Assembly: GCF_014207185.1 (NCBI RefSeq) | Contig: NZ_JACHCP010000005.1 | Coordinates: 372,001-436,000, forward strand | Reading direction: 5' to 3' | DNA length: 64,000 bases | DNA from: Rhodanobacter sp. A1T4 | GTDB taxonomy: Bacteria > Pseudomonadota > Gammaproteobacteria > Xanthomonadales > Rhodanobacteraceae | The notes under the pieces: generated by a model | The model's database searches: none | What the model saw: the letters and a program-made list of their open reading frames with translations, nothing else | Told to the model about the DNA's origin: nothing | Shown: positions 37,789 through 46,294 of the stretch, in pieces | Numbering within the stretch: position 1 is the first letter of the stretch | Layout of the letters: every line of letters begins with the position of its first letter | Program-made: the position numbers and the translations under genes

Positions 37789-38943
37789 TCAGTGCAGAGC
37801 AGTTGCCGGGGCGCCCAGCGCACCGTGCTCATCCAGCACGATGCGGCCCAGCGCCTGCGGCTCGGCGGCAATGCCGTATCGATCGGCCAGCAGGGCCAGC
37901 AGCGGCCCCAGCGCCTGCGACTGCAGCGGGTAACCGTGCGCCAGCGCGCGCGCGCTACCGCCTGCACCACGTTGCGCTACGGTGATCGCGACCACGCCCA
38001 GGCCCGGGGCTTCATGCGCGAACAGTGTCGGCGATCCGTAATCGGATTCGATGGTGGTCAAGGTTTCCAGCAGATAGCCGGTGCCCGCTTCGCCGTCGCG
38101 ATCAGTCACGGGCTGCAGCCGCAGCGGCAGCTGATGAGCGTCGAGCAGCGCCGCATATTGACGTAATTCAAACAGGATGCCGGCCAGTGCATGTCGTCGT
38201 GGCGCGTGGTCGTCGCGGCTTTCGTGCGGTTGGCCTGCCAGCCATTGCGTCGGCGATTGGGCAAATACCTTGCCGTTGGCATAGTGCAGCGCCAGACCAC
38301 GCGCGGTCACCGCCGATTCGCCGCGATACGGCGTCAGCAGTGCGGCCTCCAGCAGTGACCACAACGCCGCCAGATTAACGTGTTCGTACTGCACGCAGGT
38401 CAGCGCCAGCAGATCATTGCGACTGAGATAACGCACGTGTTCGAGCCGGATGCCCAGCGTGCGCATCAGCCAGTCGGCAGTCAGCGCGCCAGCCTCCCCG
38501 CGACCGACCAACTGCACTTCCAACTGCTCGGATAAGTCATCGGCCAGCGCCTCAGGTGCCAGCAGGCTCAGCGGCAGCAGGCGCATCGGGCCACCGGAAA
38601 ATTGCGGCGACGGCTCCAGTGGCAGCGCCGGCATATGGCCGGCATGGCTGCCAAAAGCGATCACATTCTCAAGATGGCCGCGCGGTACGCGTCGCGCCAG
38701 TTCGTCCAGTGTGGCCCATACCGGAAAGCCCGGCCGCAGCAGTTCGACCTGATCGAACAGCGCGCCGGCCAGCGCGAGTCGCGCCTGATTGACCTGCGGT
38801 ACCAGCCCGTGCAGATCGGCCGCGATCAGTTCCACCAGCTCCGCCGCTTCGTCGCGATCAAGGCTTAGCCGCGGCGGCACTTCGCCCTCCACCAGTTCCA
38901 GGGCCAGCACCGCCGGCAGGGCGAGCAACGTTTGCGCTTCCAT
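37789..38943 (-). CDS. Conserved-looking protein of unknown function (384 aa)
   Basis: I do not recognise this protein. It is long, soluble-looking and rich in Leu and Ala, with no signal peptide, membrane helix or clear catalytic motif. Notable stretches are PRLSLDRDEAAELVELIAADLHGLVP, FGSHAGHMPALPLEPSPQFSGGPMRLLPLSLLAPE, and a Gly-rich segment QRGAGGSARALAHGYPLQSQALGPLL. Codon use is like the neighbouring genes and the opposite frames are poor, which supports a real gene. The ATG at 38943 is chosen because the upstream extension looks non-coding; GGAG lies about 12 bases ahead. It starts 118 bp from the divergent thiolase gene and ends 69 bp from the GGDEF-EAL gene. Confidence 0.6.
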   Translation of the reverse strand: MEAQTLLALPAVLALELVEGEVPPRLSLDRDEAAELVELIAADLHGLVPQVNQARLALAGALFDQVELLRPGFPVWATLDELARRVPRGHLENVIAFGSHAGHMPALPLEPSPQFSGGPMRLLPLSLLAPEALADDLSEQLEVQLVGRGEAGALTADWLMRTLGIRLEHVRYLSRNDLLALTCVQYEHVNLAALWSLLEAALLTPYRGESAVTARGLALHYANGKVFAQSPTQWLAGQPHESRDDHAPRRHALAGILFELRQYAALLDAHQLPLRLQPVTDRDGEAGTGYLLETLTTIESDYGSPTLFAHEAPGLGVVAITVAQRGAGGSARALAHGYPLQSQALGPLLALLADRYGIAAEPQALGRIVLDEHGALGAPATALH

Positions 38944-39061
38944 CAGGAGCGGCTCCGTTCGTATAAACAAGACGCGAATCGTATCATTCAGCGTTTTGGG
39001 CTTCCGCCACACCGCAGCGCGGGTTAGCCTTGGAGGACTTGAGTTCCGGACTGTTCTGACC

Positions 39062-40348
39062 ATGGAAAAAACGCAAAAGCGCGTTGGGGTGATCGGTGGT
39101 GTACGCATCCCGTTCTGCCGCAACAACACCGCCTACGCCGACGTCGGCAATTTTGGCATGTCGGTGAAAGTCCTCGGCGCGCTGGTCGAACGGTTCGGAC
39201 TGCACGGCGTCGAGCTGGGCGAAGTGGCGATGGGCGCGGTGATCAAGCATTCGTCGGAGTGGAACCTGGCACGCGAGGCGTTGCTGAGTTCCGGCCTGGC
39301 GCCGACCACGCCAGGCATCACCACGGCTCGCGCCTGTGGTACCTCGCTGGACAACGCCATCATCATCGCCAACAAGATCGCGGCAGGGCAGATCGAAGCC
39401 GGGGTCGCCGGTGGCTCTGATACCACCAGCGATGTGCCGATTGTTTACGGTACGCGACTGCGCAAACGGCTGCTGGCGGTCAATCGCGCCAAGACGCCGA
39501 TGGAAAAACTGAAGGCGGCCACGCGCGGATTTTCGCTGAGCGAACTGAAACCTTCTTTCCCGGGCGTAGCCGAGCCGCGCACCGGCAAATCGATGGGCGA
39601 TCACTGCGAAATGATGGCCAGGGAGTGGCATATCAGCCGCGTGGATCAGGACCAGCTGGCGCTGGACAGCCATCGCAAACTGGCTGCTGCGTACGAGGAA
39701 GGCTTCTTTGACGATCTGCTGGTGCCGTTTCGCGGACTGAAACGTGACGGTTTCCTGCGCCCGGATTCCACGATGGAAAAACTGGCCTCGCTCAAACCAG
39801 CCTTCGACAAGACCTCCGGCCAGGGCACGCTTACTGCGGCCAACTCCACCGGCTTGTCCGATGGCGCTGCCGCCGTGTTGCTGGGCAGCGACGAGTGGGC
39901 CGCCAAACGCGGGCTGACGATTCAGGCGTATTTGCTCGACGCGGAAATTGCCGCGGTGGATTTTGTGCATGGTGAAGGTTTGCTGATGGCGCCAACCGTC
40001 GCGGTACCGCGCATGTTGGCCCGCCATGGCTTGACCCTGCAGGATTTCGATTACTACGAAATCCACGAGGCCTTTGCCGCGCAGGTGCTCTGCACGCTGC
40101 GCGCGTGGGAAAGTGCGGAGTACTGCAAGAACCGCCTCGGCCTCGATGCGCCGCTGGGCAGCATCGATCCGGCCAAGCTCAACGTGCACGGCTCCAGTCT
40201 CGCGGTCGGCCATCCGTTTGCCGCCACCGGTGCGCGCGTGGTGGCCACGCTGGCCAAGCTGCTGGAACAAAAGGGTAGCGGTCGCGGCCTGATCTCGATC
40301 TGCACCGCCGGTGGCATGGGCGTGACGGCGATACTCGAACGGCCGTAA
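39062..40348 (+). CDS. fadI: FadI-type 3-ketoacyl-CoA thiolase / acetyl-CoA acyltransferase
   Basis: A thiolase of 428 residues that cleaves 3-ketoacyl-CoA with CoA in beta-oxidation. The acyl-accepting Cys is Cys92 in ARACGTSLDNAI, the catalytic His are His335 in YYEIHEAFAAQV and His384 in VGHPFAATGAR, and the second Cys is Cys414 in ICTAGGMGV. The NVHGSSLAVGHPF form and length resemble the FadI (anaerobic trifunctional) branch. The expected fadJ partner is not adjacent, so the symbol is a best match. The frame is open upstream to 38789, but the ATG at 39062 begins the recognisable protein. Confidence 0.85.
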   Translation: MEKTQKRVGVIGGVRIPFCRNNTAYADVGNFGMSVKVLGALVERFGLHGVELGEVAMGAVIKHSSEWNLAREALLSSGLAPTTPGITTARACGTSLDNAIIIANKIAAGQIEAGVAGGSDTTSDVPIVYGTRLRKRLLAVNRAKTPMEKLKAATRGFSLSELKPSFPGVAEPRTGKSMGDHCEMMAREWHISRVDQDQLALDSHRKLAAAYEEGFFDDLLVPFRGLKRDGFLRPDSTMEKLASLKPAFDKTSGQGTLTAANSTGLSDGAAAVLLGSDEWAAKRGLTIQAYLLDAEIAAVDFVHGEGLLMAPTVAVPRMLARHGLTLQDFDYYEIHEAFAAQVLCTLRAWESAEYCKNRLGLDAPLGSIDPAKLNVHGSSLAVGHPFAATGARVVATLAKLLEQKGSGRGLISICTAGGMGVTAILERP

Positions 40349-40366
40349 CCGGCCGCGCATCACGCC

Positions 40367-40936
40367 ATGTTGCGCCTGCGCACCACCGTCGTCCTGAGCT
40401 TGTTGGCACTGGCCGTTGGCGTTGTGGGCACCGATTGGCTCAGCGACCGAAGCACGAATGAGCCGCTGGCGATGCCTTGGGTTGCGAAGGTGAATCGGCC
40501 TATGCCATCCCGGCATCACCCTGCTCGACCGTCGCCGCATGTTCGCGCGTTCGGCGACGCACCGCATATTCACCGATCACGGATGGATCGCAGTAGTGTC
40601 ACCGCGGATCAAAATCGTGGAAACCAAGCCGCGTCTGCCGCTTTGCCGCCCGAGCTCGTTCCGCTGGACATGCCGATCCACCGTGACGTCGCCTATGACC
40701 AGTTGCGCGGCCATCTGGATGGCCGCGTAGTCATGCACGTCAGCGTCGATGGTGGCGGCCGTGTCGCTGCGGCAAGTGTGGCCGAGTCGAGCGGCGATGC
40801 GGAGCTCGATGCACATGCGTTACGCAGCGTGCGCAACTGGCGCTTCGCGGTGCCGCCGGATCATCCCGATGGCCTGAGCGCCGACTTGCCGATGCGCTTT
40901 TCCTCACGCGACGACCCGGTTGCCAGTGTGCCCTGA
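40367..40936 (+). CDS. TonB C-terminal-domain protein
   Basis: A 189-residue protein with an N-terminal membrane anchor or signal (LRTTVVLSLLALAVGVVGTDWL). A His/Arg/Pro-rich spacer follows at about 40-95, then a TonB C-terminal fold near 110-165: RGHLDGRVVMHVSVDGGGRVAAASVAESSGDAELDAHALRSVRNWRFAVP. TonB proteins couple the proton motive force to outer-membrane receptors. This one has no Pro-Lys/Pro-Glu repeat region and no adjacent exbB/exbD, so it may be a TonB-like periplasmic protein and not a full energy transducer. It starts 18 bp after the thiolase stop and may share its transcript. Confidence 0.8.
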   Translation: MLRLRTTVVLSLLALAVGVVGTDWLSDRSTNEPLAMPWVAKVNRPMPSRHHPARPSPHVRAFGDAPHIHRSRMDRSSVTADQNRGNQAASAALPPELVPLDMPIHRDVAYDQLRGHLDGRVVMHVSVDGGGRVAAASVAESSGDAELDAHALRSVRNWRFAVPPDHPDGLSADLPMRFSSRDDPVASVP

Positions 40937-40950
40937 GGCATGCGGCGAAA

Positions 40951-41025
40951 TTCTCAGAAGCTGTTTAAAAACCGTAGCGCCCGAAATACCGAGCGCAGTA
41001 GGTTTTTAAACAGCTTCTCAGAGAA
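40951..41025. repeat. Palindromic intergenic repeat, copy 2
   Basis: Inverted arms AGAAGCTGTTTAAAAACC (40956-40973) and its complement (41001-41018) are extended by TTCTC / GAGAA with a two-base bulge. Read on the minus strand, 40987-41008 and 40966-40980 are identical to 5477-5498 and 5586-5600 of copy 1. The outer arms (AACAGCTTCT here, AGAGGTTCCC there) and the spacer (6 bases here, 87 there) differ. The right arm includes the first base of the phospholipase D stop codon. Confidence 0.85.
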
Positions 41026-42994
41026 TGCCTGTGACGCCGGCACCGAATGCGGTGATCAGCAGCGTGTAGAACATCTTTGGCGAGACGGCGACGTCGGGGA
41101 AATCGCCCACAGGCTGATAGCAGGCGAAAAATCCCGGATCGCCGACGCGCAACGGCTTGCAGCCTGGCTTGAGCTGATAGCTGGTGGCGTAGCGAAACGG
41201 CCACAGGTCGAATAGCGGCAACTCTTCCGAGATGCTGCCGATGGCGTTATTGATGTCACTGAGCAGCGGTACCGTCGCTTGCCGCGGTGCGATCACCCAG
41301 GCGTTTTCCGGCTGCGTGTCGCGCAGGATGCTCTGACGCAGCTGGGTGGCAAAGCGTTGGTCCACGATGATCACGCCGGCCTCGGTGTTGTAGTGATCCG
41401 AGCGCGGGTCGAAGTTGTGCGAGCCGACCATCGCGATGTCATCGTCGATCACGATCGATTTGGCGTGTAGGCCGAAACGACGGCCGCTGCTGAGCAAGGG
41501 CGCCGGCCTGCTGCTGCTGCCGTGACTGCCAAGCAGACCATGGCTTTCGGTATCGACGAAGTGGCGTGAGGCATTGTTGCTTTTGGTGTTGCCGGTTTTG
41601 GATGGAACGTTGCCGGTCGACTGGCCGTTGCTGCCGACTTGACTGCCGCTACCCGACGAATCGCCGCTACCGTTCGGCGCGTTTTCCTCGGGCGATTCCA
41701 TGCTGGCATACGCATTGGCTTCGGCCGGCCCGGGCGCATGCGGTTTCATCTCGTAGATTTCGAAACCGTAATCCTTCAGATAGGGTTTGCGGTGCTTGTA
41801 CGACAGCGCATACACCGCGAAGGCGTCGGTGGAGGCGAGCGAGTTGGTGGCTACCACGATGCGCGGCGCGGGTGTTTGCTTGTGTAGCTTGTCGAAAATC
41901 TTGCGCGCCCGACGGCTCATCACCAGGTAGGGTGTTTGCAGAATCACTTCGCTTTTTGCGCTGGCGACCATCTGCATCACATGGCGGGTGAATTCGCGTG
42001 CGCTTTTCTTGTTCGGTTTGTCGGTTTTTGCCGGCATGTCGCTGAAGAACTCGACGTTGCCGGTCTGGATGCTGTCCGCCAGCACATGCGCGCGCAGCCA
42101 ATCGTCATCACTGGCCTCCTGCTGCGCGCGATAGACGCGCTGGGGATGCAGGTATTTCGGTGCCGGCCAGTCCGGTGGGGCTGGATGCGTCACGATATAG
42201 CGGTTGACGTCGCGCAGATGCGTCAGCGGTACCGAGCGGGGGTGATTCCAGAACAACGCGAAGCTGTCGGCCATTGCCTTGGCGGCAGGGCCGCCGACCA
42301 GCACGTCGCGGTCGACGTAGTCGAAGTCGTTATCCCAGTCGAAGTAGCGATTCTGATAATTGCGTCCGCCGGTGATGCCGGCGCTGTCGTCCACCAGGAT
42401 TACCTTGTTGTGCATGCGCTGGTTGAACTTGAAGAAGCAACACGCAATGCCTGCGGCCCATTGCAGCGGTGAGGTGTGAGCATCGTGGAAGGTAGGGTTG
42501 TACAGCCGCACCTCAAGATTCGGGCTGATCCGCGCGAGCCGGTTGAGCAGCGCCATGTCGTCGAACGAGGACAGCTGGTCGGCCAGGATGCGCACCTTTA
42601 CGCCGCGCCGTGCCGCCTGCAGCAGTTCATCGAGCACCAGTTGGCCGGCATCGTCTTCATCCCAGATGTAGGTCTGCACGTCGATCGAACTTCGCGCCGC
42701 GCGGATCAGGCTGAGCCGCGCCACCATTGCCGCCTCGCTGTCGTTGAGCAGGCTGACGATATGTACCGGCTGTGTCGGCGTGGACGCCGCCACGGCATCC
42801 GTTGCTGCATCCAGTAGCGGGGATGCCGTGGCGCAGTGGTCGGCGCGATCGCAGTTCACGTGCGTATCGACCGTGGCCGCGACCACGGCATCGGCACGAC
42901 GGATCTGCGTCTTCGACGCCACGCAGCCCTGCAGCAGCAGGACTGCAAGGAGCAGATTCAACAGGGTGAGCGCGCGCAGGGGCATACCCTGCAT
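41018..42994 (-). CDS. Lipoprotein phospholipase D-family protein
   Basis: A 658-residue member of the phospholipase D superfamily (cardiolipin-synthase-like or YmdC/ClsC-like). The signal peptide ends in the lipobox LLQGC (Cys24), so it is lipid-anchored in the cell envelope. The two HKD motifs are HNKVILVDD (His195, Lys197) with GGRNYQNRYFD, and HAKSIVIDD (near 508) with GSHNFDPRSD. Between them lies an unusual low-complexity linker of Ser, Gly and Asn at about 445-485. The final 70 residues contain aromatic and Pro-rich segments. It probably transfers phosphatidyl groups or cleaves phospholipids. Its stop codon touches a palindromic repeat. Confidence 0.9.
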   Translation of the reverse strand: MQGMPLRALTLLNLLLAVLLLQGCVASKTQIRRADAVVAATVDTHVNCDRADHCATASPLLDAATDAVAASTPTQPVHIVSLLNDSEAAMVARLSLIRAARSSIDVQTYIWDEDDAGQLVLDELLQAARRGVKVRILADQLSSFDDMALLNRLARISPNLEVRLYNPTFHDAHTSPLQWAAGIACCFFKFNQRMHNKVILVDDSAGITGGRNYQNRYFDWDNDFDYVDRDVLVGGPAAKAMADSFALFWNHPRSVPLTHLRDVNRYIVTHPAPPDWPAPKYLHPQRVYRAQQEASDDDWLRAHVLADSIQTGNVEFFSDMPAKTDKPNKKSAREFTRHVMQMVASAKSEVILQTPYLVMSRRARKIFDKLHKQTPAPRIVVATNSLASTDAFAVYALSYKHRKPYLKDYGFEIYEMKPHAPGPAEANAYASMESPEENAPNGSGDSSGSGSQVGSNGQSTGNVPSKTGNTKSNNASRHFVDTESHGLLGSHGSSSRPAPLLSSGRRFGLHAKSIVIDDDIAMVGSHNFDPRSDHYNTEAGVIIVDQRFATQLRQSILRDTQPENAWVIAPRQATVPLLSDINNAIGSISEELPLFDLWPFRYATSYQLKPGCKPLRVGDPGFFACYQPVGDFPDVAVSPKMFYTLLITAFGAGVTGIL

Positions 42995-43011
42995 GATACG
43001 GGCAGTGTGCT

Positions 43012-43608
43012 TCAGTTCGGAGCATGCTCAAGTGCGATCAGCAGACCCAACTGCACCTGATCCGACAGAGCCGTTCGATGGGTGTTCATGCCGAACGCAC
43101 TGCGCGACAGCGAACCGCGTGCTTCGATAACGCAGGTCTGCTCGGTCGAGAGTGTGCAGTGGGCGGGCTGCAGTTCAAAACGCATGGGTTGCGTAACCCC
43201 ACGCAGGGTCAACTGACCTTGCAGTACACCGCCGCTGGTAAGCATGGCGAAAGTGATCGGCTGGGACAGAAAACGGATAGTCGGGTACTGCACGGCATTG
43301 AAAAAATCAGGCGCCATCACCCAGCGTCGGAGTCGATCAGAGTTCATCACAATGCTGTCCGCGGTGATGCGCGCATCGACGGTGGCCAGGCCATGGTCAT
43401 CGAGCTTTACCTCACCGGCGATCTGAGTGAAGTGCCCACTGATGGTTTGCAGCCACAGCAGTCGGATACCGAATTCGGCATCCGAGCGCATCGGGTTGAT
43501 GCGGTAGTCCATCGAGCTCGCCGCTGGTGCGGAGAGCAACAGCGTGACGAGCAAAAAAGGGGCAATCAGGGATGGAGTAATCAGGGACGGCACGAACGGG
43601 CGACTCAC
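43012..43608 (-). CDS. YceI-family periplasmic protein
   Basis: A 198-residue exported protein. The signal sequence covers about residues 1-32 (PFLLVTLLLSAPAASS). The rest is the lipocalin-like YceI barrel: DYRINPMRSDAEFGIRLLWLQTISGHF, a conserved VDARITADSIVMN strand, FFNAVQYPTIRFLSQ, LQGQLTLRGVTQPM and FGMNTHRTALSDQVQL. YceI proteins bind isoprenoid-type lipids such as polyprenyl chains, and some are pH- or stress-induced. It overlaps sixA by ATGA, so the two are co-expressed. Role here is unknown. Confidence 0.9.
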   Translation of the reverse strand: MSRPFVPSLITPSLIAPFLLVTLLLSAPAASSMDYRINPMRSDAEFGIRLLWLQTISGHFTQIAGEVKLDDHGLATVDARITADSIVMNSDRLRRWVMAPDFFNAVQYPTIRFLSQPITFAMLTSGGVLQGQLTLRGVTQPMRFELQPAHCTLSTEQTCVIEARGSLSRSAFGMNTHRTALSDQVQLGLLIALEHAPN

Positions 43609-44078
43609 GGCGACCAGAAGGCGTCCAGTCGAGCGTTGCCTGGTTCAAGCGCACCGTTGAGATGCAATACCGCCAGCGCGCCTGGTGGCATGCCGCGAAA
43701 CTCATCGGAACGACCTTCGACGAGCAGGGCCACCAACCGTTCGATGCCGGGGTTGTGGCCAACCAGCATTACCGTATCGGCGTCGCCGTGCTGGTCGAGC
43801 AGCGCCAGCAGTTCACCCGGGGAGGCGTCATAGATTTCGTTGGCCAACTGAGGGACGGGCGCGTTGTTGATGGCGGCCAGCGCCAGTCGCGCGGTTTCGT
43901 CGGTGCGGCGGCTGGGCGAACACAGCACGCGGTCGGGATGGGCGCCATGGCCGGCCAGCCAGAGTCCGGCGGCCTGGGCCTCCTGTTCGCCGCGCGCGCT
44001 CAACGAGCGCTGCTGATCGTCACCGGCCTTTTCTATGGGTACCGCTTCGGCATGTCGCAGCAGGATAAGTTCGTGCAT
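43605..44078 (-). CDS. sixA: SixA-like phosphohistidine phosphatase
   Basis: A 157-residue histidine phosphatase. The RHG-type motif is LLRHAEA (Arg8-His9 with the phospho-accepting His), and the second catalytic His is in LVGHNPGIE. Length and motifs match SixA, which dephosphorylates HPt domains and the PTS protein NPr. The segment VLCSPSRRTDETA supplies the conserved Arg. The downstream yceI gene overlaps its stop, giving a small sixA-yceI operon. The true target is unknown. Confidence 0.88.
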   Translation of the reverse strand: MHELILLRHAEAVPIEKAGDDQQRSLSARGEQEAQAAGLWLAGHGAHPDRVLCSPSRRTDETARLALAAINNAPVPQLANEIYDASPGELLALLDQHGDADTVMLVGHNPGIERLVALLVEGRSDEFRGMPPGALAVLHLNGALEPGNARLDAFWSP

Positions 44079-44236
44079 GGTTGACTCCGTCAGGTGATGT
44101 CGCGCCGTCGGCGCGCGGGCTTGCTTCGCAAGGATGGTTGCGGGCAGATGGATGCAGGCAACCGAAGGTTATGGTGATCTGGCGCTCATTTGACCCTGGA
44201 GCTCCTGCTTGGTTCGTCTCTCATGGGATCGATCCT

Positions 44237-44869
44237 TCATTGATGGCGCTTGATCCAGCGCAGCAGCGCTTTCCAGTCCTGCTGATGGTTGCGCACCTGC
44301 TCGGACTGGTAATCGAAGATGCCTTTGCCCAGTGCGCTCAAAAGCACGTAGGCCTGGCTGTCGCGCAGCTGCGCCGCGATCGGGAAAGGGGATTGTTCGG
44401 CGAGCTGGGCCACCGCGTCCTGGCTGGCGTGGGTCCACGGCTTGAGCCGGTTGGCGACCAGCGCGACCGGCAGCTTGCCGCGGCGGATGCGATTGATCTT
44501 CTGCAGCTCTTCAATAAAGCCGAGCGTGGCGTGCAGGTCGAATGACGACGGCAGCACCGGCACCAGCAGCACGTTAGCCGTTTCGATATATGGCTCCAGC
44601 TCGCGTTCGCCGACGCCGGCCGGCGTATCGATCAAAAGTTGCTGGGTATCCGGCGGGACCTTCTGGAGGGATTTTTTGCCGCCCTCCAGCGCCAGTACAC
44701 CCGGCACGTTGTCAGGCCGCAGGGTCGCCCAGCGAAAGCTGGAGCCCTGCCGATCGGCGTCTAGGATGGCGGTGTGCTGACCCGCTTGCGCCCAGTACGA
44801 AGCCAGCTGGGTCACCAGCGTGCTTTTGCCGCAACCACCTTTGCTGCTTGCCACCAGCGTCGTAAGCAT
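44237..44869 (-). CDS. Orphan ParA/MinD-family ATPase
   Basis: A 210-residue deviant-Walker ATPase with VASSKGGCGKSTLVTQLASYWA at the N-terminus, LDADRQGSSFRWA as the A' motif and LLIDTPAGVGERELEPYIETA as Walker B. It is shorter than chromosomal ParA and lacks an N-terminal DNA-binding domain, like the small ParA/McdA/ParC group that positions cargo such as chemosensory arrays or other complexes. No ParB- or cargo-type partner gene is adjacent. A perfect palindrome about 120 bp upstream may be its operator. The cargo is unknown. Confidence 0.88.
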   Translation of the reverse strand: MLTTLVASSKGGCGKSTLVTQLASYWAQAGQHTAILDADRQGSSFRWATLRPDNVPGVLALEGGKKSLQKVPPDTQQLLIDTPAGVGERELEPYIETANVLLVPVLPSSFDLHATLGFIEELQKINRIRRGKLPVALVANRLKPWTHASQDAVAQLAEQSPFPIAAQLRDSQAYVLLSALGKGIFDYQSEQVRNHQQDWKALLRWIKRHQ

Positions 44870-44990
44870 CGACTGACCCCTGCCGCGGAAGGTGGGCCAA
44901 GCCTACACGGCTGCGGATGCGGCGCAAAGCTGCGCTGCGATCAACTAGGCCGGGTTTGTTTGCCCACAGGCGGGCGTCATCGCTCAGGTG

Positions 44991-45008
44991 TGTACGGATA
45001 TGTACACT
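44991..45008. promoter_or_regulatory. Palindromic candidate operator upstream of the ParA-like gene
   Basis: GTGTAC-GGATAT-GTACAC is a perfect 6+6 inverted repeat lying 122-139 bp before the ParA-like start, in the 209-bp gap between two same-strand genes. The binding protein is unknown. Confidence 0.4.
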
Positions 45009-45078
45009 TCTTCGCTCTTCCTTAGGTCTGCGCGCAAACGGCTCCCGGCGCGGGCCGCTTGGTAAGTGACGGCACGCT

Positions 45079-46134
45079 CTAGCCTTGTGGCTGCTTTGAC
45101 GATTGCGGCTTCCAGTCGGCCGGGGCCTCGGTCGGGATATTGTTGTCACGCAGCGCGGTCAACAGCACGCTCATTTCGGTGCCGCCGTGGCGGGCAATGT
45201 TCACCAGATGCTGCGCGATGGCTGCGTCATTTTGCGCACGGCCCAGCAACTGGCCGAAGTTCTGTACCTGCCAGATCAGGCTGAGCCGCGCGTGCTTGGC
45301 GTCTTCCTGCTGGGCGGGATCGTCCGCCAGCACTTCGCGCAGATGCAGGCCGAGCGAGCGGCCGAGCGGGCTGGAACCCCATTCGAGCACCTTGCCCAGC
45401 TTCAGGCAGTCAGTCTTGATCGCGGCGTCGCCGGCGGCGCTATCGCAGAGTTTGGCCGTCACTTGCAGAACCGGCTGTGGCTGGGCACTGGCCAAGCCGT
45501 AGACGAGCACGGCCTGTACCCCGGCGCCGCCACTGGCGTGGCTTGAGTCGAACGTATTGGCTGGCGGTGGCAGTACGCCGATCGAACTCGCGAGCGCCTT
45601 CAGACTGGTGCCGGCGTAGTCGTCGTAGAGCTTGGCGTTGGCGGCCTTGGCTAGATCCTCGCGCGCGGCGTCCTGCTTCATGTTGCGGGTGTCTTCGCCC
45701 AGCTTGAGCAGCCACACGGCGGCGTTGTCCGGCGCCTGCGTGGTCAGCTGGTCCAGCGCCGACGTGTTGGGGCAAGCGTCGGCCTTGCTGTCGCAATCGG
45801 CCAGGCGCGTCCAGCTGATCGCCGCATCGATATCGGCCGCGCCTTCGGCATGTGCCGCGCGATCGATCAATCCGTGGAAATTGTTGAACTTGGGCAGGTC
45901 GGTCAATGGCCGGGAGATGATGGCGGCGGCGAGCAACGGCAGCGCATCGGCACGCGGCGCTAGCACGCTGACCAGATCATGCTGGAATGCCAGCAGTGCC
46001 TTGTCGCGGGACCGCGCTGCAGCGCTTGGCTGCCCTGCGGCAACGGCTTGTTTACTGACGCCGTCGGCGAATACTGGGGCGATGGCAAGCGACAACGCAC
46101 AGGTGAGGGCAAGGCTTTGCAGTCCACGCATCAT
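45079..46134 (-). CDS. Exported protein of unknown function (351 aa)
   Basis: I do not recognise this family. A signal peptide is clear at residues 1-24 (LQSLALTCALSLAIAPVFA). The mature part is mostly alpha-helical and Ala-rich, with two Cys pairs (DCDSKADAC near 124-132 and LCDSAAGDAAIKTDCL near 238-253) that could form disulfides in the periplasm. Segments such as AAHAEGAADIDAAISWTRLA and APDNAAVWLLKLGEDTRNMKQDAAREDLAKAA resemble tetratricopeptide-like helical hairpins but do not fit the consensus well. Two adjacent ATGs (46134, 46131) are possible starts. It stands alone between the ParA-like gene and a small divergent membrane-protein gene. Confidence 0.7.
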   Translation of the reverse strand: MMRGLQSLALTCALSLAIAPVFADGVSKQAVAAGQPSAAARSRDKALLAFQHDLVSVLAPRADALPLLAAAIISRPLTDLPKFNNFHGLIDRAAHAEGAADIDAAISWTRLADCDSKADACPNTSALDQLTTQAPDNAAVWLLKLGEDTRNMKQDAAREDLAKAANAKLYDDYAGTSLKALASSIGVLPPPANTFDSSHASGGAGVQAVLVYGLASAQPQPVLQVTAKLCDSAAGDAAIKTDCLKLGKVLEWGSSPLGRSLGLHLREVLADDPAQQEDAKHARLSLIWQVQNFGQLLGRAQNDAAIAQHLVNIARHGGTEMSVLLTALRDNNIPTEAPADWKPQSSKQPQG

Positions 46135-46294
46135 GGGCTTTCGTCCGCAATTCAAAGCGGTCAGCATACCTTGCGGGGATTAAGCGCTGCTGATCCGAGC
46201 GGTCGCGCGGGCAGGCATAGCATGCAATGCTTGTTAGGATGACTATTTCCGGCGCGAGAACGCGACGGGCCACAAATCGTTCGGGAGATCCACA

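Noticed and set aside
38984-40573. 529-codon frame antisense to the thiolase gene
   Set aside because: Shadow frame; the sense strand encodes an intact thiolase with all catalytic residues.
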